From Pseudomonadota bacterium (GTDB lineage: Bacteria; Pseudomonadota; Alphaproteobacteria; Rhizobiales; Xanthobacteraceae): a DNA stretch of 10,320 nt. The notes under the pieces were generated by a model. It made no database searches. It saw only the letters and a list, made by a program, of their open reading frames with translations, and was not told the DNA's origin. The position numbers and the translations under genes are program-made. Below, piece by piece: positions 1-7,797 of the stretch (position 1 is its first letter; each line of letters opens with the position of its first letter). The DNA lies in assembly GCA_023405565.1 (NCBI GenBank), contig JAEXXW010000506.1, positions 1 to 10,320 on the forward strand, in the 5' to 3' direction.

Positions 1-510
1 GAGCTTGCAGTTGAGGCACAGGTGACGGATGCGCGGCTGATTGTTCAAAGTCAGCGTGATATTCGTGAACTATCATTCGACGAATTCTCGGCGGGATATC
101 TCGCGACGCAGATCGAGCCGGATGAGGTTCTCGTCCGCGTCGATTTCAAATGCTGGTCATCGATGCACGGATGGAGCTTTGATGAAGTCACACGCCGCGG
201 CGAAAGCTTCTCGATGATCTCTGCGGCATCGTTGATCGAGATCGACCGGACTGGAGTTGTTCAGCAGGTTGCGATCGCTGTTGGGGGACTGGGCGCAACG
301 CCGGTCCGCGTGCCAGACGCCGAAGTGATGCTGAAAGGCAATGTCTGGAGTGATGACCTTTGCCTCGCGGCAGCAGCCACCGCCGCGGCATTGCCAGCCG
401 ACGGCGACCTCTACGCCCCGGCCGACTACAAACAGCATCTGGCGTCGGTTCTGACCGAACGGACGTTGCAGAAAGCAGCCTCGCGTGCGCGGAGCGCGAG
501 CAATGTCTGA
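1..510 (+). CDS. Mo-hydroxylase FAD subunit (CoxM type), 3' part only
   Basis: The frame is open from the first base, so this is the C-terminal part of a gene that begins upstream. The 170 visible residues match the C-terminal domain of the medium FAD subunit of CO dehydrogenase/xanthine dehydrogenase-type enzymes. They include the stretch GYLATQIEPDEVLVRVDF, the GWSFDEVTRRGESFSM segment, the GGLGATPVRVPDAE turn and a YKQHLASVLTERTLQKA end. In this family the subunit carries electrons from the 2Fe-2S subunit to FAD and on to an acceptor. The FAD-binding N-terminal half is outside the window. Its stop overlaps the start of the next subunit by 8 bases, which implies translational coupling. The substrate of the complex cannot be told from this piece; true CO dehydrogenase is only one possibility. 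Confidence 0.85.
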   Translation, partial: ELAVEAQVTDARLIVQSQRDIRELSFDEFSAGYLATQIEPDEVLVRVDFKCWSSMHGWSFDEVTRRGESFSMISAASLIEIDRTGVVQQVAIAVGGLGATPVRVPDAEVMLKGNVWSDDLCLAAAATAAALPADGDLYAPADYKQHLASVLTERTLQKAASRARSASNV

Positions 511-994
511 TCAGCGCAAAATCTCGATAACAGTCAATGGCACTGCTCGGGAGACGACAGTCGAAACACGTACGCACCTCGCCGATGTTCTGCGACATCA
601 CTTCGGATTGACGGGAACGCATATCGGTTGCGAGCACGGCGTCTGCGGCGCCTGCACTGTGCTCCTTGACGGAGCAACCGCACGCTCGTGTCTCACACTG
701 GCTGTGCAGGCCGACGGGCGCAATGTCATGACCATTGAGGGTGTTGCGGATTCAGGCGAACAGTTGCATCCCATTCAATCTGCTCTGGCCAGGCATCACG
801 GCTTGCAATGCGGTTACTGCACACCTGGCGTTGTGATGACCCTTATCGAGCTACAGCGGGAGCTTGGCGGCAAGGCCATCGATGAAGCTGGGGTTCGACG
901 GGCGCTGGCCGGCAATCTCTGCCGTTGCACAGGCTATCAGGGAATGGTGGATGCCGCCCTTGATGTTCTCAACCACTCCGAAAACAATTCATGA
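503..994 (+). CDS. Mo-hydroxylase [2Fe-2S] small subunit (CoxS type)
   Basis: Complete 163-residue protein, the usual length of the family. The N-terminal plant-type ferredoxin domain has Cys43, Cys48, Cys51 and Cys63 in CEHGVCGACTVLLDG...SC. The C-terminal helical domain has the second cluster ligands Cys103 and Cys106 (QCGYCTPGVVM) and Cys140 and Cys142 (NLCRCTGYQ). It should pass electrons from a molybdopterin active site to the FAD subunit encoded just upstream. I chose ATG at 503 over the in-frame GTG at 485 because GGAG at 491-494 sits 8 bases before it and because it gives the standard N terminus (MSDQRKISITVNG). The large Mo-binding subunit does not follow, as it does in coxMSL order, so it is expected upstream or elsewhere. 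Confidence 0.93.
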   Translation: MSDQRKISITVNGTARETTVETRTHLADVLRHHFGLTGTHIGCEHGVCGACTVLLDGATARSCLTLAVQADGRNVMTIEGVADSGEQLHPIQSALARHHGLQCGYCTPGVVMTLIELQRELGGKAIDEAGVRRALAGNLCRCTGYQGMVDAALDVLNHSENNS

Positions 995-1018
995 CGATCG
1001 GTCGCAAGGTGAAGCCCG

Positions 1019-2143
1019 ATGACATTCGCACCGCAATTGATCGATACGACATTGACCGGACGGCCGGATCGCGATTGGGTGCACGAGGCCGTTCGCATCA
1101 TTGAAGCGGACAGCAACAGGTCCGCGGATACGCATCTGTTGCGGGTCGATTTGCCGGCCTTACCAAATATTACGCTTTATCTGAAGGATGAATCGACCCA
1201 TCCGACCGGCAGCCTAAAGCACCGGCTTGCGCGCTCCTTGTTCCTCTTTGCATTGTGCAGCGGCTGGATCGGGCCACGGACGACGATCGTCGAAGCATCA
1301 AGCGGATCGACAGCCGTGTCCGAAGCATATTTCGCAAGGCTGTTGGGGCTCGATTTCATTGCCGTGGTGCCACGCACGACGTCAGCGGAAAAGGTGCGCG
1401 AAATCGCCCGCTATGGAGGGCGCTGCCACTTTGTAGACGATGGCGCTGCGGTTTACGATGTCAGCCGCAAACTGGCCGCTGAACTGGGCGGCCATTATAT
1501 GGACCAGTTTACATATGCCGAGCGCGCAACCGACTGGCGCGGCAACAACAACATTGCTGAATCGATTTTTGCGCAGCTCGACAAGGAAGAACATCGCGAA
1601 CCAGCATGGATCGTATCCGGTGCCGGCACTGGCGGAACCCTTGCAACGATCGGCCGCTTTCTGCGTTACCGAGGCTGGCGTACCAGATTGTGTCTGGTCG
1701 ACCCCGATACGTCCGTATTTCACAAACATCTGGGCTGCCCGGACGGCCTTTCGGAAACAAAATCCACACCGGTCATTGAAGGTATTGGACGGCCACGCCT
1801 CGAGCCATCATTCCTGCCGGAGCTTGTCGATCGGTGCATCGTGGTGCCGGATGTCGCGAGTCTTGCCGCAACCCGTGTCTTGACACGTCATCTCGAGCGG
1901 CCTTGCGGCGGCTCGACCGGAACGAATTTCTGGGGTGCTGCCCGGCTTGCTTCTGAAATGCATGCAAGAGGCGAAACCGGCTCTATCGTGACTCTGCTTT
2001 GCGATTCCGGCTACCGTTACAACAGCACCTATTTCAATGACAAATGGCTCAGCGAACGCGGCCTCGAACTTGCGCCGTATGAAGCCTGCGTCACGCGCTT
2101 TCTTGAAACGGGGCGGTTCTTGGATAATACGGTTCTTGGATAA
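1019..2143 (+). CDS. PLP-dependent cysteine synthase-fold enzyme, Cds1-like (probable cysteine desulfhydrase)
   Basis: A 374-residue fold-type II PLP enzyme. Visible are the Schiff-base lysine Lys67 in PTGSLKHR, the substrate-side loop EASSGSTA at 92-99, and the phosphate-binding loop GAGTGGT at 201-207. The conserved block [19 protein letters not shown] at 160-178 is typical of the longer cysteine synthase-like group that includes mycobacterial Cds1, which degrades cysteine to sulfide, pyruvate and ammonia. That reaction is inferred from family resemblance; a synthase or beta-replacement activity is possible. ATG at 1019 follows AAGGTG at 1006-1011 with a 7-base spacer and lies 24 bases after the Mo-hydroxylase small subunit, so the genes may be co-transcribed. 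The last residues (after RFLDN) come from a 16-bp tandem duplication that shifts the frame. The gene converges on the minus-strand ATPase gene with a 39-base gap. Confidence 0.85.
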   Translation: MTFAPQLIDTTLTGRPDRDWVHEAVRIIEADSNRSADTHLLRVDLPALPNITLYLKDESTHPTGSLKHRLARSLFLFALCSGWIGPRTTIVEASSGSTAVSEAYFARLLGLDFIAVVPRTTSAEKVREIARYGGRCHFVDDGAAVYDVSRKLAAELGGHYMDQFTYAERATDWRGNNNIAESIFAQLDKEEHREPAWIVSGAGTGGTLATIGRFLRYRGWRTRLCLVDPDTSVFHKHLGCPDGLSETKSTPVIEGIGRPRLEPSFLPELVDRCIVVPDVASLAATRVLTRHLERPCGGSTGTNFWGAARLASEMHARGETGSIVTLLCDSGYRYNSTYFNDKWLSERGLELAPYEACVTRFLETGRFLDNTVLG

Positions 2144-2144
2144 T
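2114..2144. repeat. 16-bp tandem duplication at the 3' end of the PLP enzyme gene
   Basis: CGGTTCTTGGATAATA at 2114-2129 is followed directly by CGGTTCTTGGATAAT at 2130-2144. The period of 16 is not a multiple of three, so the second copy is read in another frame (TVLG) and supplies the TAA stop at 2141-2143. With one copy removed, the frame would continue through 13 further codons (starting QERRFIGLS) to a TAG at 2184-2186, overlapping the stop of the convergent ATPase gene. Confidence 0.95.
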
Positions 2145-2182
2145 CAAGAGCGTCGCTTCATCGGCCTGTCGAATACTTTGGT

Positions 2183-2956
2183 TTAGGATGCGAGATCGCG
2201 CAGAACGCGTTCCTTCGCAGCCACAAATTCCACACTCGAGCGCGAGCGCGGATGCGGCAGATCGATCTCCTGAATCGAACGGATGCGCCCGGGGCGCGGT
2301 TCCATCACCACGATGCGATCGCTCAAAAAGACCGCCTCCTCGACATCGTGGGTCACCATGACGATGGTGATGCGCTCCTGCTGCCAGATGCGAAGCAATT
2401 CGTTCTGCAGATAAGCCCGCGTCAGCGAATCCAGTGCACCCAGCGGTTCGTCGAGCAGGAGAATGCGCGGCCGTGTGACGAGCGACCGCGCAATGGCCGC
2501 GCGTTGCGCCATACCGCCCGACAATTGATGCGGATAGGCCTTCTCAAACCCTTCAAGCCCGACAAGGGCGATGTTCTCATGAATGCGGCGCTGCTTCACC
2601 GCCTCGGCTTCCTTGCTCCCGTCCAGCCCAAGCCCGATATTGTCCTCAACCGTGAGCCATGGAAACAACCGGTGTTCCTGGAACACGATTCCGCGGTCCG
2701 TGCCTGGACCAGTGATCCTCTGGCCGTCTAGCAGAATGTCGCCATCATAATCGGTATCCAGACCGACAATCAGACGCAGCAATGTCGACTTGCCGCAGCC
2801 CGACGCACCGACGATGCTGACGAACTCGCCCGGACTAATCTGAAGTCCGACATTGCGCAGGACGGACAGCGGCTTGGCATCGACGTTGTACGTCTTGCTC
2901 ACATCGCGAATGGTCAGTGGAGCATAGTTTTGTCCCGAGCGTCCGAGTTGCGTCAT
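2183..2956 (-). CDS. ABC transporter ATPase, SsuB/TauB/NrtD type
   Basis: Cytoplasmic ATPase of 257 residues that powers the importer encoded by the three genes upstream. It has Walker [10 protein letters not shown] at 50-58, a Q-loop [10 protein letters not shown] at 91-100, the signature LSGGMAQR at 145-152, Walker B ILLLDE at 165-170 and the switch histidine His203 in VTHD. The LSGGMAQR signature and FQEHRLFPW loop are typical of the nitrate/sulfonate/taurine subfamily. The start chosen is ATG at 2956, which overlaps the permease stop as ATGA and follows a GGGAG ribosome-binding site; a longer open frame upstream of it only shadows the permease gene. It is the last gene of the operon. No clear terminator is seen in the short convergent gap. 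Confidence 0.95.
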   Translation of the reverse strand: MTQLGRSGQNYAPLTIRDVSKTYNVDAKPLSVLRNVGLQISPGEFVSIVGASGCGKSTLLRLIVGLDTDYDGDILLDGQRITGPGTDRGIVFQEHRLFPWLTVEDNIGLGLDGSKEAEAVKQRRIHENIALVGLEGFEKAYPHQLSGGMAQRAAIARSLVTRPRILLLDEPLGALDSLTRAYLQNELLRIWQQERITIVMVTHDVEEAVFLSDRIVVMEPRPGRIRSIQEIDLPHPRSRSSVEFVAAKERVLRDLAS

Positions 2957-3765
2957 TTCACATCTCCCTGCCATCGCAGCAGCGGCCTGAAGGCGAAGTT
3001 GCATGCGACATTGACGAGATAACCAACCAGCGCCAGCACGAGCACACCGAGCAGCACCACATCCATACGGAACTGGCCGCGACCTTCCGAAAGGAAGGTG
3101 CCAAGCCCCCGCCCCATCCCCATCGCGTATTCGGCGCTCACCGTTCCAAGCCAAGCGGTGATCAAGGCAATCTGGAAACCGATGAAGATCGACGGCAAGG
3201 CTCCGGGCAGCAGAAGCTGCGTCAACCGCGTGCGCCATGACAGCCGCAGAACCTTCGCGACCTCGAGATAACGCGCCGGAATGTTGCGCAAGCCGAGATA
3301 CGTATTCAGCGCCGCGGGGAAAAAAGCCGACATCGCCACATAGACGAGCTTGGACCCGTCACCATTGCCGAACCAGGCGGTGAGCAGCGGAATCCAGGCG
3401 AACAGCGTGATCTGCCGCACGGCGTTGAACGACGGTGAGATCGCGCGATCGGCAATGACAGAGATACCCATCAATAGTCCAAGCACCATACCGAGGCTGG
3501 CGCCGATCGCAAATCCGGCCACCAACCGCACAATGCTGCTACCAAGCGCCGGCCACAGCTCGCGGCCAGCCTCATCGAGAAAAGGGAGCGTGAGGACCGT
3601 TTCGACCGGTACAAGAAGATGGCCGGAAACAAGCCCGCTGCGATCGACGGCAATCCAGATCAGGATCAGAAGAACCGGGATGACAGCACCACGCAGCGCC
3701 GTTGCGAAGCCTCGCGACCGTTGTCGCGCAGACCGTGCCGCTTGCGAGACGGCGATGTCTGTCAT
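2953..3765 (-). CDS. ABC transporter permease, SsuC/TauC type (second of two)
   Basis: Inner-membrane protein of 270 residues with about six hydrophobic segments. The cytoplasmic EAA-type coupling loop [14 protein letters not shown]...[11 protein letters not shown] lies near residues 165-190. It probably pairs with the neighbouring, different permease to form a heterodimeric channel. The start ATG at 3765 overlaps the stop of the upstream permease gene by 4 bases (ATGA) and is preceded by GGAGG. The short N-terminal extension before the first helix is basic and Ser/Arg-rich. The same open frame runs upstream to 3972 but only overlaps the other permease there, so the longer start was rejected. 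Confidence 0.93.
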   Translation of the reverse strand: MTDIAVSQAARSARQRSRGFATALRGAVIPVLLILIWIAVDRSGLVSGHLLVPVETVLTLPFLDEAGRELWPALGSSIVRLVAGFAIGASLGMVLGLLMGISVIADRAISPSFNAVRQITLFAWIPLLTAWFGNGDGSKLVYVAMSAFFPAALNTYLGLRNIPARYLEVAKVLRLSWRTRLTQLLLPGALPSIFIGFQIALITAWLGTVSAEYAMGMGRGLGTFLSEGRGQFRMDVVLLGVLVLALVGYLVNVACNFAFRPLLRWQGDVK

Positions 3766-4610
3766 TGTCTCGCCTCCGTAGCCTTCGGGTCCCATCGGCG
3801 CAGATGACGCTCGACCCTCGTCAACGCCATATCCATCAGCAGGCCGATCACACCAATGATGATCATGCCGGCGATGACGATGTCGGTCTGAAACAAGGTG
3901 CGGCCCCACACCATCGTATAACCAACGCCCTCGGTCGCGGCGAGCATTTCCACGACGATCAGAGCGATCCATGCGTAGCTGATGGCAAGCCGCAAACCAC
4001 CGAAGATCGTCGGCAAAGCCGCCGGGATGATGAGCTTGCGCAGAAGTGTCAGGCGCCTTAGCCGCAACACGCGGCCGACCTCCAGATAATGCGCCGGAAT
4101 ATTGCGAATGCCCTCAGTCGTCGCGACAACAGTCGGGACAAAGCATGCCTTCGCGATGATGAGATACTTCATCATCTCATCAAGGCCGAAGATCAGAATC
4201 AGGATCGGCACCCAGCCGAGCGACGGCACCTGCGAGATCGCCGTGATGAGTGGCTTGAGATAATCGCTCGCACGCCGCCAGCAGCCGATGATCGCGCCCA
4301 CCACAAGACCGATGGAAGAACCGATCAGGAGCCCGATCGTAATCCGGATGAGACTGATGCGCAGACCATCCGCAATCTCACCGCCGCGCAGAAGATCCAG
4401 TAACGTCGTCAGAACCGCCAGCGGCGCCGGCAGGATCTGCGGCGGCAACCACGCCTGCGATGATGCAAGCTGCCACAACCCCAGAGCAGCCGCCGGCAAC
4501 AGCCACGGAATAGCCCCGACAAATACCGTTCTGGCGGCCGGAAGACTTGGCACGCTCCAAGCCTTCCGGTCCGCCCGCGGCTGGCGGACTGCGATGGACT
4601 TCGCGTTCAT
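3762..4610 (-). CDS. ABC transporter permease, SsuC/TauC type (first of two)
   Basis: Inner-membrane protein of 282 residues. It shows a first helix around PWLLPAAALGLWQLA, the conserved SQVPSLGWVPILILIFGLDE region, and an EAA loop YLEVGRVLRLRRLTLLRKLIIPAALPTIFGG. It is clearly a paralogue of the next gene. Two unlike permeases with one ATPase gene suggest a heterodimeric membrane domain. ATG at 4610 was chosen over an upstream in-frame start at 4673, because it gives a normal basic N terminus and has a GGGG tract 8 bases upstream; the longer form would overlap the binding-protein gene. The 28-base gap from the binding-protein stop is the only junction in the operon without an ATGA overlap. 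Confidence 0.92.
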   Translation of the reverse strand: MNAKSIAVRQPRADRKAWSVPSLPAARTVFVGAIPWLLPAAALGLWQLASSQAWLPPQILPAPLAVLTTLLDLLRGGEIADGLRISLIRITIGLLIGSSIGLVVGAIIGCWRRASDYLKPLITAISQVPSLGWVPILILIFGLDEMMKYLIIAKACFVPTVVATTEGIRNIPAHYLEVGRVLRLRRLTLLRKLIIPAALPTIFGGLRLAISYAWIALIVVEMLAATEGVGYTMVWGRTLFQTDIVIAGMIIIGVIGLLMDMALTRVERHLRRWDPKATEARQ

Positions 4611-4638
4611 CGAACAGGCCCCTTGTCCGCCCGCCGCA

Positions 4639-5733
4639 TCAGTTGCTCGGCCGGCCAGCAACGCCATCGGCATTGCGTTCCGACCAGTGGCTTTCCAGAT
4701 TGAGCGACTTCAGGGCGGCCGCCAGATAGCGCGGCTCCTGCCACTTCTCGAAGTCGACATCGCTGCGGATTAGCTTCTGCTCGCGGTTGAACGCGATCAC
4801 ATCGCGATACTGAGAGGCGAAGAACTTGTCGGTCAGCGGACTGAAGGCATCCTTGAGCGAGACATTCTTGAATTCGAACCGCAACACGTCGAGCGGCACG
4901 CCGGTCCGCGCCCATGTCGCATAGGCCTCCTCGCGATTGTTCTCATCCGACAACCAATGCGCCGCGCGAACGACGCCGCGAACGACGCGTTCGGTCGCTT
5001 CCGGATATTTCTTCAGGAAGGGCTCGGTGCCAAGGAAAGCCCCAAAGCCGGTCGCCTTCGGTCCCTGTTCATTGGTATTGTAGATGACGCGCACGATGCC
5101 CTTGTCCTGCAGCGGCAGGAAGAAGCTCGGGCCATAGATCGCATCGACACTATTGGCCGTGATCGCAGCGAGCTGATCCGGATTTTTCAGGTCGACGATG
5201 GTCACATCGCGTTCCGTCAGGCCGGCCTGCTTGAGCGAATTGATCAGGCTCCAATGGATGATGGTCGCCTTCTGCACCGCGATCTTGCGGCCTTTCAGCT
5301 CCTTCACCGCATTGATCGGCAGCTCAGAGCGCACGCCGGCAAAGATTGTGGTGGCGCCGTAGGCCGCGAGAATGCGCGTTGGCAATCCATTGGCCTTGCC
5401 GATCGTATTAGGGACTGCACCATAGGAGGCAAAGTCGAGTTGCTGGTTGGCGATGGCTTCGTTAATCGCCGGACCGGTATTGACGAAATAATTGAACTCA
5501 AGCTTCACCGGCTTGTCTTTGAATTCGTCGGCGATGAAGCCCTTGGCATCGGCGATCGCGATCAACCCGCGGCCGAATGGCTGGCCAAAGCCAAAGCCGA
5601 CATCTCCGATGCGGATCTTGTCGGGGAAATCCTGGGCAACAGCCTGCCCGCTCGCCACAGCGATCAATGCCGCAATACCGATAGCACTCAACCCTCTACG
5701 TGTGATCATGTCATTGTCCCTGTCCTGGTTCAT
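4639..5733 (-). CDS. Periplasmic substrate-binding protein, SsuA/TauA/NrtA type
   Basis: A 364-residue periplasmic binding protein for the adjacent importer. The signal peptide has an RR pair (TRRGLS, somewhat Tat-like), a hydrophobic core AIGIAALIAVASG and a likely cut after AVAQ. The mature part begins DFPDKIRIGDVGFG and contains the family pattern of a small-molecule anion binder (FVNTGPAINEAIANQQLDFA; LKGRKIAVQKAT). I see no Cys and no Met anywhere after the signal peptide. The ATG at 5733 overlaps the ferredoxin stop (ATGA); an alternative ATG at 5709 follows GGGA at good spacing and gives a tighter signal peptide, so the start is undecided between them. The substrate is unknown: sulfonate, sulfate ester or another organosulfur anion is inferred from context, while nitrate or a thiamine precursor is possible from family alone. 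Confidence 0.9.
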   Translation of the reverse strand: MNQDRDNDMITRRGLSAIGIAALIAVASGQAVAQDFPDKIRIGDVGFGFGQPFGRGLIAIADAKGFIADEFKDKPVKLEFNYFVNTGPAINEAIANQQLDFASYGAVPNTIGKANGLPTRILAAYGATTIFAGVRSELPINAVKELKGRKIAVQKATIIHWSLINSLKQAGLTERDVTIVDLKNPDQLAAITANSVDAIYGPSFFLPLQDKGIVRVIYNTNEQGPKATGFGAFLGTEPFLKKYPEATERVVRGVVRAAHWLSDENNREEAYATWARTGVPLDVLRFEFKNVSLKDAFSPLTDKFFASQYRDVIAFNREQKLIRSDVDFEKWQEPRYLAAALKSLNLESHWSERNADGVAGRPSN

Positions 5734-6068
5734 GGAGCCACACGTCCATCTTCGAACATGCGGTAGCTAAGATCGTTTTCGGTGCCGCCCGGCAGACCGC
5801 GCTTCCATCCCATCGCGCGCTGAAAGCTGCCGAGCAGGCCCGCTTCCACCAATTGCCGTTCGTCGACAGTTTCGTGCTGATCCGCCAGAGGCGAAACGTA
5901 GAGCGCATCGGTCGGACAATAGAGTTCGCACAGGAAACAGGTCTGGCAATCGTCCGGCCGCGCGATCACCGGCGGTTTGTTCGCAACCTTATCGAATACA
6001 TTTTCCGGACATGCCGTGACACACGTCTGGCAGGCGATGCAGCGCTGCTGGCTCACGAGCTCAATCAT
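5730..6068 (-). CDS. Two-[4Fe-4S] ferredoxin, AprB-like partner of the flavoprotein
   Basis: A 112-residue protein with two classical CxxCxxCxxxCP cluster motifs: Cys10, 13, 16, 20 followed by Pro21, and Cys41, 44, 47, 51 followed by Pro52. About 55 residues follow the clusters, including ADQHETVDERQLVEAGLLGS, which is longer than a simple bacterial ferredoxin and may be a docking tail. It is translationally coupled on both sides: its ATG at 6068 overlaps the flavoprotein stop, and its stop overlaps the binding-protein start. It most likely carries electrons to or from the flavoprotein, in the manner of the AprA/AprB pair of adenylylsulfate reductase. The resemblance to AprB is by organisation and motif only; the actual redox partner and direction are not known. 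Confidence 0.9.
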   Translation of the reverse strand: MIELVSQQRCIACQTCVTACPENVFDKVANKPPVIARPDDCQTCFLCELYCPTDALYVSPLADQHETVDERQLVEAGLLGSFQRAMGWKRGLPGGTENDLSYRMFEDGRVAP

Positions 6069-7681
6069 GATGCAATCGCGCGCTCCTCGACATTCCGGCG
6101 CGCCCACACGTCATCCAGACCGCCCGACAGGATGCGGCCCTCCTGTCTTGGATCGGTCTGCGGATAATCAAGACGGCGATTGAGGCCACGCGATTCCGGG
6201 CGTGTAATTGCGCTCGCCACGATCCAGCGTGCTGTCGCGATCATCGACGCGGTCTCGCGCGCCCGCACGATTTCTGAAGGATGAAATGTCTCGGCTGTCA
6301 GATGAGTACGTGCCGCCCGCCACGCCTCATCAAGTCGTCGCCTGGATTTCATGAGGTTGTCGCCCGTGCGAAAGAATGTGCGATCGAGCGGCAAAATCTC
6401 ATTCTGTACAACAAGCGTCAGCTCTTTCGCCGTCAGCGATCGGTCCACTTGCCCAGATGGACGAAGCCCCGCGCCACCGGCGGCATAGGCATTCCTTTGA
6501 TGATGCTTTTGACCGTGGCGCGCGGCGAAAGACGCGGCGCTACGCCCGGCCCAGACGCCCGACGCCATTGCCCATGTCGCATTAGGACCGCCGCCGCCGG
6601 ACGTCGCGCCCACCATCGGCTCGCGCGTTGCCGCATCTCCCGCGGCAAACAGCCCCGCCACCGTCGTTGCGCATGTCTGGTCGATCAGAAGACCGCCGAC
6701 ACCGCGCACCGTGCCTTCGTAACGCAAGGTGATGGGAAAGCGCTGCCGAAAGGGATCGATGCCTTTGCGATCGAAGGGCAAAAACATGTTGGGTTGACCC
6801 CGCCGCATGCCTTCCTGCAAACGTGGCGGCGCCTTGTCGATGACGGCGTAAACCGGCCCCTTCAGCAACGCGTCGGCAACGGCCGATTGCCGATCTCCGG
6901 GGCGACCGAGTTCGTTGCCGGCTTGGTCGGTGAACGTCGCCCAGAAGTACATGATGCCTTTGGTGACGCTGGCATAGGACGCGGCAAGACCGTACTGGCC
7001 GGTGAATTCCATTCCGGAAAATTCGGCGCCGAGTTCAGCCGCCAGCAACAGGCCATCGCCGGTCAATCCGTTTGTGCCGAGAGCCTTACTGAGAAAGGCG
7101 CATCCGCCCGTCGCGATTACCACTGCGCCGGCGCGCACCAGCCATCGTTCGCCAGTCAGCCTGTTAATCCCAACCGCGCCCGCGACACTGCGATCAGAAG
7201 AAATTAGCTCCAATGCAGGACTTTGATCGAGAACGGTCACACCGGCCTTGCGCAACCTCCTGCGCATGAAACGCAGGTAGTCCGGGCCGCGCAATGAACC
7301 GCGATAGGGATGACCGTGATCATCCGTCGGATATGGATAGCCCCAGCTGGCGAGATCATTTAGCCGTTCATAGCCTTCATCAACGACGCGTTCGATCCAT
7401 CGCCGGTCGGCAAGGCCATGTGCCAGAGCAAGCCGACGCCTGATCGCCTCGTCCCGTTCGCGCGAATACTGCGCAACATGAATCATCGTCGTGTTGCCGG
7501 CGGCGGTTGCGCCGCCTGTTCCCAGAAATCCTTTCTCGGCAAGCACAACTTTCGATCCCTGCGACGCCGCAGTCAGGGCAGCCCACGCACCTGCAGGGCC
7601 GCCACCCAGCACCAGCACATCGGCAATCAGACCAGAGGACGCGGCATCAATGCGCGGCCCAGCTTCATCAGCATTCATCAT
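6065..7681 (-). CDS. FAD-dependent oxidoreductase of the SdhA/FrdA/NadB/AprA superfamily
   Basis: A 538-residue cytoplasmic flavoprotein. The dinucleotide-binding motif VLVLGGGPAGAWAALTAA has GGGPAG at 26-31. TGGATAAGNTTM follows as the second FAD contact region. GLFAAGDAATREPMVG and SGGGGPNATWAMASG form the C-terminal FAD segment. The helical tail ends with ESRGLNRRLDYPQTD, as in fumarate reductase, aspartate oxidase and AprA. Directly coupled to a two-cluster ferredoxin gene and a sulfonate-type importer, it is best read as the catalytic subunit of an AprAB-like complex acting on the imported compound or on a sulfur oxyanion; this role is inferred. ATG at 7681 was chosen (ATGATG, weak ribosome-binding site). 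Just upstream an inverted repeat covers the ribosome-binding region. Confidence 0.85.
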   Translation of the reverse strand: MMNADEAGPRIDAASSGLIADVLVLGGGPAGAWAALTAASQGSKVVLAEKGFLGTGGATAAGNTTMIHVAQYSRERDEAIRRRLALAHGLADRRWIERVVDEGYERLNDLASWGYPYPTDDHGHPYRGSLRGPDYLRFMRRRLRKAGVTVLDQSPALELISSDRSVAGAVGINRLTGERWLVRAGAVVIATGGCAFLSKALGTNGLTGDGLLLAAELGAEFSGMEFTGQYGLAASYASVTKGIMYFWATFTDQAGNELGRPGDRQSAVADALLKGPVYAVIDKAPPRLQEGMRRGQPNMFLPFDRKGIDPFRQRFPITLRYEGTVRGVGGLLIDQTCATTVAGLFAAGDAATREPMVGATSGGGGPNATWAMASGVWAGRSAASFAARHGQKHHQRNAYAAGGAGLRPSGQVDRSLTAKELTLVVQNEILPLDRTFFRTGDNLMKSRRRLDEAWRAARTHLTAETFHPSEIVRARETASMIATARWIVASAITRPESRGLNRRLDYPQTDPRQEGRILSGGLDDVWARRNVEERAIAS

Positions 7682-7685
7682 GCGC

Positions 7686-7725
7686 TCGTTTGAACGACTG
7701 CGGTTAATACAGACTAGTCAAACGA
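7686..7725 (-). promoter_or_regulatory. Inverted repeat over the ribosome-binding region of the flavoprotein gene
   Basis: TCGTTTGA at 7686-7693 and TCAAACGA at 7718-7725 are perfect 8-bp inverted repeats separated by 24 bases. In the minus-strand mRNA the 3' arm occupies about positions -12 to -5 before the ATG at 7681, exactly the Shine-Dalgarno window. Folding could limit translation of the first operon gene; as DNA it could be an operator. The repeat is seen; both roles are inference. Confidence 0.5.
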
Positions 7726-7770
7726 ACACCCGCGTAAATTAGGAGAAATTTCCAAGGATATCTTTGCAAT

Positions 7771-7797
7771 CTTTGCACTGACATGTGCACGTCAAAG
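7771..7797 (-). promoter_or_regulatory. Imperfect hairpin at the stop of the minus-strand leader ORF
   Basis: CTTTG at 7771-7775 pairs with CAAAG at 7793-7797, and CAC at 7776-7778 with GTG at 7785-7787, leaving a six-base loop and a five-base bulge. The structure overlaps the leader TGA at 7792-7794, so a terminating ribosome would disturb it. Beside it, TCTTTGCA is repeated at 7761-7768 and 7770-7777. No clear U-tract follows, so it is not a simple intrinsic terminator. Confidence 0.35.

Noticed and set aside
485..502. GTG at 485 as start of the CoxS-type subunit
   Set aside because: It adds an atypical MRGARA extension and lacks a placed ribosome-binding site, whereas ATG 503 has GGAG 8 bases upstream and the family N terminus.
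4957..5766. Long plus-strand open frame of 269 codons
   Set aside because: It lies opposite the signal-bearing binding-protein gene and gives an Arg/Asp-rich translation with no domain; an antisense shadow.
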